DNA of 64,000 bases, taken from Marisa cornuarietis. Its lineage: Eukaryota > Mollusca > Gastropoda > Architaenioglossa > Ampullariidae. Location of the stretch: positions 14,073,501 through 14,137,500 of the forward strand of contig SMMW01000003.1 of assembly GCA_004794655.1 (NCBI GenBank), given 5' to 3'. A program made the translations under genes and the position numbers. The notes under the pieces are model-generated. The model was given only the letters and a program-made list of their open reading frames with translations, had not been told where the DNA came from and made no database searches. The stretch's first letter is position 1, and each line of letters starts with the position of its first letter. This document shows positions 50,101-62,560 of the stretch, piece after piece.

Positions 50101-53100
50101 CTGTCATGGATAGAATAAACCGTGTTCTGTTTGTGGCTCTGTCCCCCGCTAATTGTCATGGGAGGTGCATTGACTGCCTGCCATGTTCAGCTAACCGACC
50201 GTGTGATGTCTGCCGCTCGTAGTCGGAGGACCGTTGGGAAAAGCAGGTTTTCGCGACGAGCCGCGGCTTCAAAAGAGAAGGCCGCGTTTGGCCAAGTCTC
50301 GTGTGTCGGTTAGAGAAAAGAAGGATAAAGGAGGTAAAATTAGACAACTGGGGTATCCTGCGCTTCACAAGTCCGTGGCATCTCGCCGCGACAGAGTGCA
50401 GAGCAGGGTTCGTCGGAGCTAAGTTTTGAAAATTTGTCTGCTCTCCTCCCCTCCTTCCCCCTGCTTGACCGTAATGGGCAGGGGTTTCAAGACCGGTGTT
50501 TCCAGGGGGGGGGGGCTCATACAGGGAAGGGGATGCCCTTTTTGTTTCCCTTTCCTTATATGCCTTTTCCGGTCTCTCAGCCATCCGGGGGGGGGGCCAC
50601 CGCCCCCCTCCCCCAGTTGCGTCAGGTGTGTGTCAGTCACAGTCAGCCTGAGTTGAACGCCCCTTCGGAGCTGTCACAGGAGGGAGGGGGTAGAGATGTG
50701 AGCGGGTCGAGTCCCTCGGACCCGGAGGACGGGGATGAGTCGAAAGTAGAAACACTAGTGTACATTTAGATTTCCTGGAGGCAGTTATCATAGAACCTTG
50801 CCAGCGGACAGATGCCCGCAGGAGGGAGCGCAGGGGGGGGGGGGACTAAAGATTCCCTTTGTGCAGCGGCGGACAGAGACAGAGTAGATCCTGGGCCGAG
50901 GGTTTTGCCCCCTGCCCCTGTTTTTGCAGATTGTCTGCTAAGTTAGTTGCAGACGCCTCGTCAGTTTTTTTTTTTTTTTACTTGTCACAACGGGCCGGAG
51001 ATAATAGGCTACCGAAGTGGTTTAGACCAGTTGATGTTCTCATGCGCAGATTGGCGCACATGCATTCGTCCTTGTCTCTGGCAAGCGAGGCTATGCATGT
51101 CTTGGCAGAAAGAGGAGACAATATGAGAGATATTGTGACGCTAGCGCGCGTCATTAACAGGGCCACATTGCATGCGTCAGTTTGTGGTATGACTGTTCAG
51201 ATGAATGTAAGTTTGATTCAGAGGGATGCTTTTTTGCGGAGATGCTCTCTGTCACAGGAACATCACATACAACAGCTCAGGAAAGCCAGCTGTGAGGGCC
51301 CTTTCCTTTTTGGAGGTGCTATACAGAAGCTTTTGCGGAGAGGCCAGTCCTGATCAACTTGCCGAGGGAGTCACGCTCGTCCTTCCGGCAGCCTAAGTCA
51401 AGGCCTGGGCGGCAGAAAAGTGACTAAAAGCAGAGACCTGCCACCAGGAGACAGTTACCAGGAAGAGGGTCAAGGAACAGTCTCCGCTTCCACCCGTATG
51501 GCTCCCAGCGGGCCGGGACACGCCCGGCACAGGAGCCTAAGCAGCGTCCGTGAAATGGGGATGCAGGAGGGGGAGAAGGAGGCCAACCTGCATGTATCGT
51601 TTGGCCAGTGCTTCCCTTCTTTGGATCTTCTGCCGGGTCAGTCCCGGGCTGCGGGAGTGGCCAGCAGACGTCAGTCCAGGCGGGTAGGATGAAAGTAAAG
51701 ATTTTTTTCTGTTCCTTTGTCCACAGTTCAGACCGTGATTCGATCTGCGGCAGGGTCAGTGGTCGGGGGAAGAAAAGACATTATACATAAATGTGCTAGA
51801 GCTGCTGGCAGTTTGGAGAGCACTCCAGGCCTGACAGAGTGCTGTACAAGGAAAAGTTGTCATGGTACTGTCAGACAACTCAGCAGCAGTCTTGTATTTA
51901 GGGCGTCAAGGGGGCACCCTGTCACCCGAACTGTGCCTAATAGTCTGGAGATTGCTATGGTGGTGCCTAGACCAGGGGATTTCGCTGAGGGCTCGTCACA
52001 TTCCTGGGAGACTATATGTGATAGCAGACGCACTGAGCAAGAAGGGTCAGGTTCTTCACTCAGAATGGTCTCTGCATCCGGCCACTTTTCAGCAGATGTG
52101 TCAGGTGTTCTTTCGACCTCTGGTGAACCTGTTTGCTACCAGGTGGAACAACAAGCTGCCGACTTTTGTGTCTCCAGTTCCAGACCCTTGGGCCTGGGCG
52201 GTGGATGCCTTTTCTCTGGATTGGGACGGTCTTCTGGCTTATGCCTTTCCCCTGTCAGTACTTCTTCCCAAGGTGTTGGCGAAGATCCGGGGGGGCAATG
52301 TCAAGGTCCTTCTGGTGGCACCACTGAACTGGTGCAGGTCCTGGAGCTCGGAGTTGGCAGATCTGTCTACGGCCATACCAAGAAAACTTCCGGCTCTCCG
52401 GAAGTTACTGAATGAGCCTCTTTCCCAGATATTTCACACGGCACCAGTTGCTCTGAACCTTCACGCCTGGGTGTTGTCAGGCACTCTGTCCGAGGCAGAG
52501 ACTTCTCTAGTGAGGCAGTGGCACGCATCACTGCTGCTCGAAGGCCCTCCACTATAAAGGTGTACGAAGGTAAGTGGAGAGTTTTTCAGAGGTGGAGGAC
52601 AGACCAAAAAACTGATATGTCTCCAGCGAGGGTCGCAGATTTCCTCCTTTGGCTGTTCCACTCCAGAGGTCTGACACCTATTACCATCAAGGGCTATAGA
52701 GCTATGCTGTCTGATACTTTCAGACATCTAGGCCTGTGGGATGTGGGGTCAAACAGACATTTCTGCCTTACTGGCTAACCTCTCCCTAACTAGACCGGTG
52801 ACCCGCTCTCTCTTTCCCACATGGAACCTGGGTTGGGTCCTGACGTTCTGAACTCAGAGGTGTTTGAACCCTTGTCTAGGGCTTCCTTCAAGTTGCTAAG
52901 AGATACTTGGAAGACCTGTATTTTGGTGGCCATGGCCACAGCAGCCAGTGTGTCAGAGATTCATGCCTTTTTGGTAGACCCCTCTTACTTAGTTTAGATG
53001 GGATGGATCTGTGTCCTTTTTTTACCCACCCAGGAGTCGGCTAAGAATAGACTACCAACCAGGGACCACAGGAGGCTAGACTACAGGACCCAGTCAGAGC

Positions 53101-55661
53101 ACTAAGGATCTATATTATGAGATCTGCACCTTTAGGCAAGGCCGGTCTCGATTGTTTTTACCGTTGTGGCAGGGCAAATCAGTTATTTCGGCCCTGACAT
53201 AGCAGCATGGATTAAAAGGGGTTATTAAAGCAGCCACTTTCCCCTTCAGCAGCCTCCTTGGTGCCGGCTAGGGCTCATGAAGTTAGAGCAGTAGCAGCTA
53301 CAAGCCTAGCCTTTTCCAGTAACATAGCGTTATCAGATATTATCAAAGCGTTTGGATGGAAGTCCGAATCTACCTTTGGTAGATACTACCTTAGAGACTT
53401 AGCTCCGCATGCGGATTCCCTACATGCTATCGGTAACGCTTTGGCGGCTCAGGTGGCAGGTGGTTTGGCCTGCTCGGCCGCGGGCGAGTAGACATGAGAT
53501 GATGCCGGTGGCGGCCTCCCAGCTTAGGGCCCTGCTGGTTTTGGGGTAGGTAATAATCTTGTTTTTCAGTTCTTAGGAACTGGTTGGAAGGGGGGGAACA
53601 CTCCCTCCGCCTTTTATTTAGTCTCCATATAGTCATGTCATCTGGTACAGTACGAAGAAGAAATACCATTTTTGGTAGTAAAATTTCTTCGAGTACTTAC
53701 CAGATGACATGACAGCTAGCTCCCTCCCTCCTCCCCGCAGTGGGGTCAGACTCAGTCCAGGCAAAAACTGGAGAAGAGTACTCACTAGTGGGGCAGGCAA
53801 GAGTGGGGGTGGGGGCTGAGCAGTGCTCTAGTGCCTGTGAGGCACGTGTTTCTTGCTTTGCAAGTTTGCCAGCTGAATTTGGTAGCTAGAGGGTGATATC
53901 TCCATATAGTCATGTCATCTGGTAAGTACTCGAAGAAAGAAATTTTACTACCAAAAATGGTATTTTTTTTGCTTAATGTATAGATTTGTCTGATGGAACA
54001 ATGGTGAAGGGGATTGTCACTACGATAATGAAAATTGTGGGCTACAGATCACTGTAATGCTATTTCTTTGTGGCCTTGTTTAAGGCTAGACTAGCTTGTC
54101 TCATTTGCTAACTCAGCATAAAACAATCAACCTACTATCTGTATAAAATACCATTGAGCTGATAACCCATTAGCTGAATTAATGCAGAGTGCAAACAGCT
54201 TTTAAATATTTTCTTTACTAGAACTGGTAAACGAACAACACTGGGAGCTTTGATGGATGGCTGGAACTCCTTAGTACGATACATCAGAAACAACTTTCAG
54301 GATGGTATCCGGCAGGTAAGACCTGTGTATTTTATATTTTTGGCTGTTATTGAGCTTCATAAACAAAAAGCAGAAACTTTCATGCAGTTATGTAATTTGT
54401 TTAATGGTAACATTTGTCACTGTAATTGGTATTTCTTATAAAAACCACAATCCACTTTTGCATGGAGAAATGTGCACCTGTTAACAGGTTTTTCAAACAT
54501 TAAAACTCATTTATTTATTGGCAGGATGCCATTGACTTGTTTTTGGGAAACCATGTAGTGGAGGAGACAGAAGGGCTTACCTCCAAATCACCACTTGCTG
54601 TCCAGCGGGACTGGAAATACTATGCAGTAAGTACGGTATCATCTCTGGGGATTTTCATGGGTCTCTATGAAACCTCTGTTGACTTGAGCAGAAGAAATGT
54701 AAGTATAGATGAAAGGATCAAAGGTAGCAGTTGTCACTTTTCTTTCTTTTCATTGCCACTATCGTGGCAAACCCTTTTGCAATTCTGGAAAGAGAGTGAG
54801 AGAGAATGTGTGAGTTAGTGAAAGGATCAAGGTTGATGATAAACTGTTCACTTTGTTTACCAGATACCAGTGATATTAATGATTGCTTCAGCTATGCTGG
54901 TCATCACAATCCTCCTTCCGGATGGTGAGTTTTGAACATTTCTGTATTTTCTTTTCATATTTTTGTATAATTTCAGGACTGCTGTGCAGCTCTTTGTTTT
55001 CAGTTTGAGACCTTTTCTCTATCCACAGTAACGTTTGAGAATATATCTTAGTCCTTTGATGGAGGACTGTTACTTCCTTTCGGATATATTTTTAAAAGCA
55101 GGTGTCTTACCTTGATTAAGTAAGACATCTTTATTATTTTAATATGTCCATGGACAAATGTTTGTGTGGTGTAAATTTTGTGCAGTATAGATGTAAGTTT
55201 ATTCAGCATTCAGATCTACCAAAAAGATTCTTACAGTCAAGAGGATTAGTTAAATGCTTTAAAAAAAATCGTTTTGAGAAATTAAGAAAGCCATATGAAG
55301 CCAAGATGTTTCTTTTTATGGACGTATACTATCCATGACCTTTTCATTTTAATCATGTAATGCCTACAGATCTAAGCTGTAAAACAATTTCTAAATTAAA
55401 GATTTGTAAAATAGATTTTGATGAAAGTGTTTTTAGCTATTAAAGTGGTTCTAGTACACTGTAATGATTTCATGAAACCGTTATGCTAAAAGCTGACATA
55501 TTTTAACTCGGGTTACATTTTCAGAACAAACTAGTGAGCAGCTGATGTACATAATCTTCTGGGGTGCAGCAGCTGGAATATCTCTGGCCACCCTCTTCTG
55601 GTTTGGGACAGTGTTCGTTGATCAGCCACGCCTACTAAATGACAAGATTAAAATTGAATAG
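41157..55661 (+). CDS. SACM1L: SAC1 phosphatidylinositol phosphatase (SACM1L), 18 exons, 589 aa
   Basis: ER/Golgi integral membrane phosphatase that dephosphorylates PI4P (also PI3P and PI5P) and drives lipid counter-transport at ER contact sites. Exons: 41157-41182, 42658-42755, 43063-43140, 43711-43838, 44138-44287, 44635-44728, 45575-45762, 46006-46089, 46243-46311, 46558-46637, 46987-47085, 47410-47548, 48143-48212, 49751-49823, 54222-54315, 54525-54626, 54864-54924, 55525-55661 (TAG). The total is 1,770 nt; the human protein is 587 aa. The 26-nt first exon reads MAVHEVLR and splices in phase into LHITSERF. The catalytic CX5R motif CMDCLDR is at residues 387-393. Two C-terminal membrane segments lie at ~523-543 and ~551-570, and the terminus KIKIE is a KXKXX-type ER retrieval signal. 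Intron 14 carries a 4.1 kb DIRS-like element in the same orientation. No lesion is seen. Confidence 0.97.
49869..50034 (+). repeat. Left inverted terminal repeat of the DIRS-like element
   Basis: This stretch (starting ACCAGATGACATGACTATAT) is the near-exact reverse complement of 53,761-53,922. A few bases to its left, TTCTTCTTCGTACTGT is mirrored only in the internal complementary region, as expected for the unique tip of a DIRS end. Confidence 0.85.
50434..51690 (+). pseudogene. DIRS-like Gag region, frameshifted
   Basis: Open stretches in several frames (50,434-50,769; 50,859-51,353; 51,420-51,690). The middle one gives [20 protein letters not shown] then a helical segment with [19 protein letters not shown], a composition and position typical of DIRS Gag-like proteins. 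Runs of G and T around 50,505, 50,590 and 50,970 are likely frameshift sites. No zinc knuckle is seen. Confidence 0.5.
51785..52557 (+). pseudogene. DIRS RNase H and following DIRS-specific domain
   Basis: The frame from 51,785 reads [13 protein letters not shown] (RNase H start), a stop, then [19 protein letters not shown] at 51,862 and [19 protein letters not shown], the RNase H core and terminal motif of DIRS elements. It continues with [20 protein letters not shown] and [14 protein letters not shown], the conserved block that follows RNase H in DIRS Pol. The reverse transcriptase normally lying between Gag and this domain is absent. Confidence 0.8.
52518..53491 (+). pseudogene. DIRS tyrosine recombinase, frameshifted
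   Basis: The N-terminal SAM-like part reads [19 protein letters not shown] then [20 protein letters not shown] (to 52,778). The middle, 52,779-53,257, contains several stops and shifts. The C-terminal catalytic part is again open: [14 protein letters not shown] carries the H-x-x-R box and [11 protein letters not shown] the active-site tyrosine. This identifies a YR-type rather than DDE integrase. Confidence 0.82.
53617..53705 (+). repeat. Internal complementary region of the DIRS-like element
   Basis: 53,617-53,658 is the reverse complement of the left tip (about 49,855-49,896), and 53,659-53,705 is the reverse complement of the right tip (about 53,914-53,964) apart from a 4-nt indel in the GAAGAAAGAAA tract. 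This head-to-tail copy of both ends is the template used in DIRS replication to finish the termini. The junction also sets the element limits to about 49,852 and 53,964. Confidence 0.8.
53761..53922 (-). repeat. Right inverted terminal repeat of the DIRS-like element
   Basis: Reverse complement of the left repeat at 49,869-50,034, including the runs GAGTGGGGGTGGGGGCTGAG and GCACGTGTTTCTTGC. Confidence 0.85.
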
Positions 55662-58600
55662 CTATATGACAGAGGCATTTTGATTGTCTGACTCCAGGAA
55701 TCCAGTTAGACTTGAGTACTGCTAAGCCTGCCAAGGATAATTTAAATTATCATGAGTTCAAGTGATTCACACAGGCACAGGCTTACATACTTCAAATGAC
55801 ATTAGTAGAAAAGATCATAATTTTGATTTGCCTACAAGAGCAGACGTGACAATTATTAGTCATAAATGACTGATTTATTTTCATGTTCCTATGTATAAGA
55901 GACTGAATGATTTCTGATGTATGTCCTTCTCTGATGTTTGATACAATGTGTAACACACAGCACAAATAAATGCTAAGAATTTTCACAAGATTGGCTATAA
56001 ATTTAAGCAACTTTGTCTCCATGATGAAGGTACTTCTCGCAAAATATTTCTTACTATGTCCATAAATGGGAAACAGTTTTATTTAAATATTATTAAATTC
56101 TCATATAACCATACTTATAAAGCACTCCTAATGAATAGACTGAATCTTATAACCTGTTTATTCTTGTAGCGTCTCCACCCCAGTCACTTGCCCAAGGTGA
56201 TCCAGCAGTGCATTAGTCAAGCTCCTGTCAGCATTACAGTGGAATTTGGCAGTCTTGGGTTCAAATCTCGTGCATGGCATTTTTTCTCTGTACATGGTGT
56301 CTGCCAAGAGGTCTGGTTGCTTTGCCTCAACCCGTATTCTCCCTCCCCAGCCTGTCAGCCAATATTTCCTGAATTTTAGTGTGCCATTTGCATCAGGTTC
56401 CCTCATCTGCCTTTTTGGAGTAATTCTTTGCACATTCATTTGCTGGAGATTGCATTTTCACTGGTTTGTGTGAATGAGCCAGAAATTTCATTTGTGTATG
56501 TGTGTGCAAGCTATCATCAGATTGGACCAACTATGTTAGTTTTGCATAGGTTTGCTTTCTCCCTAACTGGATTCCTGAAAGATGACAATGCCAGACTGTG
56601 CTCTTAAAATTTGACTTTTTTTCTATGAAAACTGTTTTCTTATTTAAAGTTTTCAAGTTCAAAAGAAGGGAATGGTGTGGTTGAATCTAACAATCTGAGG
56701 GATAAACTGGTATTCATATTGGCCTGCCATGTGTACAGTTGAGCTGGCAGAGATCCCTCACTTGCACTGGCAATTTCTCCATGGAAATAAATGTAACATA
56801 AGAGACTACATTGATAGACTTTTGCTTTAAAAAAAAGGTGGGGATTGTTGTACAGTTTACATGTTCTTGCTTGCTGGATATATCAGCTGTTCACATATTC
56901 GTTGCAACACCAACATTATGAACCATCGATGTCACCATACAATCCTCATGTGCTAAGGCATTTTGTTGCCAGCAGCTGGCATTCATTTGTCGCTGTTTTT
57001 AAAGCAGTGGATACCCTTAAATACTAGTTTCAGGAGCACTGCCTGTTGAAAATAGTGTTCATCATATAACGTTTACAGATTCAAATGCTTTAGTAGTAAA
57101 CCTTAACAAAGTAATCTGGAAACAATATGAGCGGTTGATACGGTGGCATGCAGTCAGCCCAATGTTTAGTTGATATCACACTGTCATGGTTTAATGGTGA
57201 CTGACATCTTACAGATGCACATACAAGAGTGTTAGAAATGCATCTGCAGATGAACATGAACATTTCTTACTACAGCAAATGGTCAGTGTAAGCTCTATAC
57301 TTCTGACCAATCTTGCAGATGTAGGCTAAGGGGAGATAATATCAACCAAGGGTGGCTTGGGGATTTGATAAAAATTTTGTAGAGAAAAATACCTTAAAGA
57401 TCCAAGCTTGGAGTTGCTGAGAATTCCAAGCACTGATCCACGTATCTAATTCACCTTTTACAAAATTTGCTATGAGGAAAATGCACCCATCCCTTGATTT
57501 GTGAACTTTATTTTTCCTAAAATCTGTTCCAAAACCAAACATAGTATACAATTCTTGTATTGTTCTAGAGTACCTATTCAGAAACACTTAAACAACTGTT
57601 AAACTGTCGAATATTGCTAAACAAAGGCATGGGTGTTCAGAGTTTTAATGCAAGCGATGTGAACTGCATCGAACGTTTAATGTTCGTTTCAGTTCTGCAT
57701 ATTATTCTGTTCTGGAATGGTCCAAAATTTGGGTTGTAAATAAATTTTCATTCTACTGTGACTTATCTTAATTTAAGCCTTGTTAGTCTGATGTAAACAG
57801 GTAGCATGCATCTAGGATTACTGAATGATGAATGCTTGTACAGAAATGTTGCTGCTATTCTGTTATGCTGGTTGCCAGTTGGGAACTGTCCTGCAGAATG
57901 CAATCTTCTTGGGCTAAAAAGGGTTGAGGTCACATTCTAATTTTATTATGTTGTTGCAATGAGCTAGGCAGTTTATGTGCCTCCTCTGCTTATGCTATAT
58001 TATATGCAACTTATTTTTTACGAAACTTTAGAAACTTTTTATGATAGTGTGCATATAGTATTTAAACATTTTGTTTTCTTCAATTTTATTCTTTATAGCA
58101 CTTTTTACTGACTGCCTTAAACAGTAATCATAGGTAGTTAATACAAGAGTGCTCAGCACTTTTTTCTAATTTATAACACAATATTCTATGCCTTGCTGTG
58201 AAAAGCAGATATCGCTCTTAAAAGTAAACTTTTGATCATCTGAATTATTTATAATTACATAAGATTTACATTACTTATGTACACTATTTTTTGGATTGGA
58301 TTGTTTGGGAAAGGGTAAATATCACAGTAAAAAAGTCAGTGTCTTTACTGTCTTTGGCTATATTTTTTTATGTATCATAATGAGCTGGAAGCTATGTTCT
58401 GCATTGTAAAAGCATAACCAAAACCTCAACAAAACATACTGTATGCTCATTGGGAAGCATGAGTTGTGCATTTGTGCATATTGTAACATAATAAGCTGTT
58501 AGACATTCATGGAGTGATCTTGGTTTCCAGTTTTCTCTACTGCATTGTTATAGTTCAGTCTGACAAGAGAATGTAATCTGGGGAGAGGGACCAAAGGAAA

Positions 58601-59284
58601 AAGACAGACAAATAACAAGCCAGTGAAATCAGAAAAGTGTATTGGACGGACTGTTACCGTTAAGACAACATGGAATGTGTGGAAATGCCACATGTATTCT
58701 ATAAGTAGAATTGTTTCAGACATCTGCCAGAAACCCCATCCCAACTCACACACTAAATGTACAATACAAATGATGCAGTTACAAAATAACGGTATGAACA
58801 TGAGCATTTTCACTAAATCTCAAATATATAACATTTAAAATATTTTCATTTTTTACTAAAAATTGATAAATCCTGGGGTAAACAGCATACTTACATATTT
58901 ATGCAGATGTATAAATGTCTAAGCACACAATTATGTACAGGATAAAACCGATGAACAGTTGCTCGTGACACTACTGACAACTCAACCAAAATATTACCTG
59001 AACATACTACTACCAACGTACTTCACATCTCTTGCCATGTACTGCTCAAACTATAAACTAAACTCAAGATGAAGTTATAATTACTGCATTTTTTAGTGCA
59101 ATGAGTTATTATGAATCAATAATTATGAAGTCTTTTCAGTTCGTTCTGCTACTCAGGGTCTCCTAATAAGACATGCCAGTGAAGCTTTGATTTTTACTCT
59201 TAGCCATGCACATGTACACCATAACTCGTTAAATTTACACTTTTAAAAGGCCTTGATGTCTAATTCAAAAACCATGACGAGGCA
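55662..59284. other. Convergent 3' region between SACM1L and TMEM231
   Basis: Both genes end here on opposite strands. Plus-strand AATAAA at ~55,964 could serve SACM1L. The rest is AT-rich without a recognised exon; ORFs stay below 105 codons. Long 3' UTRs are possible. Confidence 0.6.
56170..56420 (+). repeat. Possible tRNA-derived SINE in the SACM1L 3' region
   Basis: GGGTTCAAATCTCGTGC at about 56,258 fits an RNA polymerase III B box (GGTTCRANTCC) and lies ~50 bp after a loose A-box-like stretch (CATTAGTCAAGC). The following ~130 bp is unrelated to tRNA. No A-rich tail or target duplication was confirmed. Confidence 0.35.
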
Positions 59285-62198
59285 TTATGTCAGTTTGTTT
59301 TTGAGATCAGTAGATCGGTCTACGATTGTTCTCACCAACTGATTTTGGAAGATGAATACCTTGACACGTTCAAAGATATAGAAAAATATGGCAAGCACAG
59401 CAACATACTGCACCCATCCCCACTTGATCAAGTACCAAAAGCCTGTAGTATAACTGAGGTGATGTCAAGGAATGCATTCACATTTCCAAAAATATCTAAA
59501 TATTGTACTTTTCTGGCCTGCTTATCAAGATAAAAAAAAAGATGAGAACTTTTTTTGTACTATAAGTTGTGTCTGTCCTAAGATCATTCATTGAAGAGGT
59601 GCTGATGTTTTTACTTGAAATATATTCCTGGTAGTATTAAGTTTCGTCAGACCATAAATCTTTCTTTAAAAAAGCACAACTTATGTTTTAACAGCTTTAA
59701 ACAATCCAGTTATATTCAGTCGTTAAAATAAGTAAATACAACTGACATCAGATGTACCAAACTCACCTAGAGTTTTAATCAAAGTTGAATGGTATGCAGA
59801 AGGCTTGTCAGGTGCTTTTCACTTTGCTAATTCTTTAAGATATTTCTAATTTTAATGCAAGTGTGGAGAGTTTAGTTTGCATTTAGTTTGCTGTATTTCA
59901 TTGCTATGGAAAAGGATACAGGTAAGTCTCTTCAAGATACTCAATGGTTGCTGAAATGACAAATGGATCACCAGCCCCTCGGCCACTTTTCCAGATTTTA
60001 TATGGGTTTGGTATTGCTGTTGTTACTAAAAAATTTCAGCATTAGTACATAAGAAAAGGCATCATTATGAACTATAGCACAAAAGAAAAGTCACCATTAT
60101 GAACTACTTATTACTTGACCAGAGTATGCAGAGGTCATTTTGGAGTCTTTAACAAAGAAATCCTTCACTGGGTAATATTTACACAAATCTTTTCCTTTAT
60201 TTACATTTCTTAATATGGATGTACCATAACTTCAAAGTTGTTCTTTGTGCACCATGTTCTGGAGATATGATCACATTCTTGTTTACTTCTGTTTGGTTTG
60301 CATGATAGCCATCCCACACTAAAAGTAAGGAGTTACACCTACTGGGAAATAGTTACCATTTCTTTGAGTATAATTCCTGAAGATTGTTGACAAGTCATAA
60401 TCATCTGCAAATGTGCTTGAAGTGTTCACCACAGGATACTGGAAAAAGTCCATATTTATATGAAAATTTGCTGTAATATGGTAACATTTATTTTCAAATG
60501 GACAAATGACATAAGACACCAGTCTTTTCTGAATTAAACAGAAACAATTCTTTGTCACTGTTACCTGCAAACAGAAGCATTTTTTGACAATTTGGTACAT
60601 GACACTTAAAGGCTCATTTAAAGACGATCATGGTACTTTTATGCTAAATCCTGCTAGCCTAATGTCTTGTTATGGTTGTCTAATTCCTGATATAAAATGT
60701 AGATCCCTGATACAAAAATAGTAAAGGCAGGGAAGCAGAAAGAGCGATATTTACATTGAAGCGTGTATCAATGCCCTTATGGGCCAGTGGTTGTTTCTGT
60801 TGAAAGCGCAAGTCACCGTAAACCTGTAGTTTCGCACCAGGCCTTGCAGATTCATGCTCAATATATGCAAGGGATTCCATTTTAAAAGAAGAGAACTTCT
60901 GCAATGGTAAAACAGTATTATACATAAAATGACATCACTCCCTTAAATGGTGTCAACTTAGAGCAAGCTCGCCTGTCCATGGAGTCAGCTAGCCCCCGTC
61001 CTCCTGGTATTAGTTGGGAGCTGGGGTGTTGGGGAGGAGGATGGGATGAGAAGTAACAACAGCAAAGATATGGCATTGGGGTACACCTTGAGCACCTTTG
61101 AGTAGGTCTCCCACCTGGCAGCCTGACCCTTTTTTGATGTTTAACAACCAGTATTTCTTTTGCTTATCATGACAACTTCCTCCTTGGAAGACTGTTTTTA
61201 GTAAGAAGTTGTGCCAAACCTCATGGCTGAACCAAGCCAGTATTTGCCACAACAATGGCAAACAGGCTTTTGAGGATCCATCATGGTAGCAATTGCGTTG
61301 CAAATAAATTCATTTGTTTTGTGTGCCAACATCAAAAGACTACATACAACATTTAAGAATAAATGCATTAAGTTCTTACTTCTTGTACAGTAACTGATTA
61401 GCTAGACTGAACTAAACACTGACCACAAGTTTATAGGAGAAAAGCAGTAACAGCTTGAGACCCAGGACATTCTCTGTGTCTGCTAATGGCATCTCCAGGT
61501 CAAAGATGAGACGATCTGCTTTCCCATCACCATTCACATCCTCTTCTCGTGACTTTTAATGCAACAGAAATTCCATATTCAAAAATTAGTTTGAATGCCA
61601 AGTGTTTTGAGCAACTTTACACATGAGACAAAAAGTAAATTGTCTTGTACCTTAATGATAGGAAGACGAAGACGTTGTGCTTGTAACTGGTTATACATCT
61701 GAAATGTGCTGTAGGTGACATAATCACCATCTGCCACGTCGGTCCCTCCAAGTTCCAGAATAACGATTAACTCGTATTTAAATGCAACTGTTGGCATCTC
61801 TCGGTATGTTGCTTCTTTCAGCCAGAATCCTGAAGAATAATTACGTGAGTCTTTCCATTGTTCTCTGCCATAAACATGCACTCGGAAATGCGAGATGTAA
61901 ATAACACCACTAAATTCTTAAGTACTACAAAAAATATTAAACAAAAGCCATGCAATGGATACGTATCGTATGATATCTGTGCTGATACAAGATTGAACAT
62001 GAATCGGTGTTGTTGGCTAAGACAACACTGAAAATGAGCATTAAAAATCTTGCCCATACCGTAACTTCTGTAGACAATAAATAGCGGAGGGATAAAAGTC
62101 AGTATCAAGACTGCAGCCATGACCAGAGAGGCTTTGGAGACAACTGTTGTCTTGTAACGCCTAAGCTCTGGATGCGCGAAAACCTCGTAGACCGCCAT
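59285..62198 (-). CDS. TMEM231: Transmembrane protein 231 (TMEM231), 7 exons, 315 aa
   Basis: Component of the ciliary transition zone (the MKS/B9 complex region) that helps gate membrane proteins into the cilium; human mutations cause Joubert and Meckel syndromes. Exons: 62198-62060, 61829-61651, 61552-61424, 60898-60755, 60438-60357, 60025-59920, 59453-59285 (TAA); the sum is 948 nt. The human protein is 316 aa and aligns along its whole length, for example [15 protein letters not shown] at the start, [15 protein letters not shown] in exon 4 and GWVQYVAVL in exon 7. Membrane segments are at ~22-42 and ~271-289, with the large middle part lumenal/extracellular. Exon 3 contains [11 protein letters not shown], a DxNxDGxxD loop resembling a calcium-binding loop, as in human (DRNQDGKMDML). 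Conserved lumenal features include FADDYDL. All splice phases agree. Confidence 0.97.
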
Positions 62199-62560
62199 TT
62201 TCAAACAATGAAGCTCCGCAGATAAAAAAGATAAAACTAAATCATGAATGGAGAACAAAAACAAACTAAAATAAAAAATAAGAGATCTACTGATGTTTAA
62301 ATTTATTATATAAATATTTTATATCTGCGCGGAGGTACGGCCAAATGATTTTACAATATTTTAATTTTTTAGAGAGATGTGCCCCCCCCCGTAAAAGGGA
62401 GCCTACTCTGTCGATAGAGGCCTGTAAGGTTGACGTCATCACCTGCGAGTGACTTCCCTTAGTTGGGGTAAACAAAGCCGCCCGAAAACTATAAGACCAA
62501 GACATTACTGAGCTAGTGTTAAAAAATCTGAATTCGCCATATGCTAAATATGGAAATAAA
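62199..62560 (-). promoter_or_regulatory. Probable TMEM231 promoter and 5' UTR
   Basis: The ~360 bases upstream of the TMEM231 ATG include a relatively GC-rich stretch (62,325-62,500) in otherwise AT-rich DNA, with TGACGTCA at 62,434-62,441, a consensus CRE/ATF palindrome. No TATA box is placed with confidence. The role is inferred from position only. Confidence 0.4.

Larger units (their letters stand above)
49852..53964 (+). mobile_element. DIRS-like tyrosine-recombinase retroelement in SACM1L intron 14
   Basis: A ~4.1 kb element in the sense orientation. It has ~163-bp inverted repeats, 49,869-50,034 against 53,761-53,922, near-perfect over CAGATGACATGACTATATGG and onward. An internal complementary region at 53,617-53,705 joins the reverse complements of the outermost left and right ends. 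The coding order is Gag-like, RNase H with an attached DIRS-specific domain, then tyrosine recombinase. DIRS elements replicate through circular DNA and integrate by tyrosine recombinase without target duplication. Here the reverse transcriptase is missing and the recombinase is frameshifted, so the copy is defective. Confidence 0.88.

Noticed and set aside
51717..52415. 232-codon plus-strand ORF overlapping the DIRS RNase H
   Set aside because: The conserved RNase H motifs are in the other frame; this one is a shadow.
56158..56439. 93-codon minus-strand ORF downstream of SACM1L
   Set aside because: It coincides with the SINE-like repeat and has no protein resemblance.
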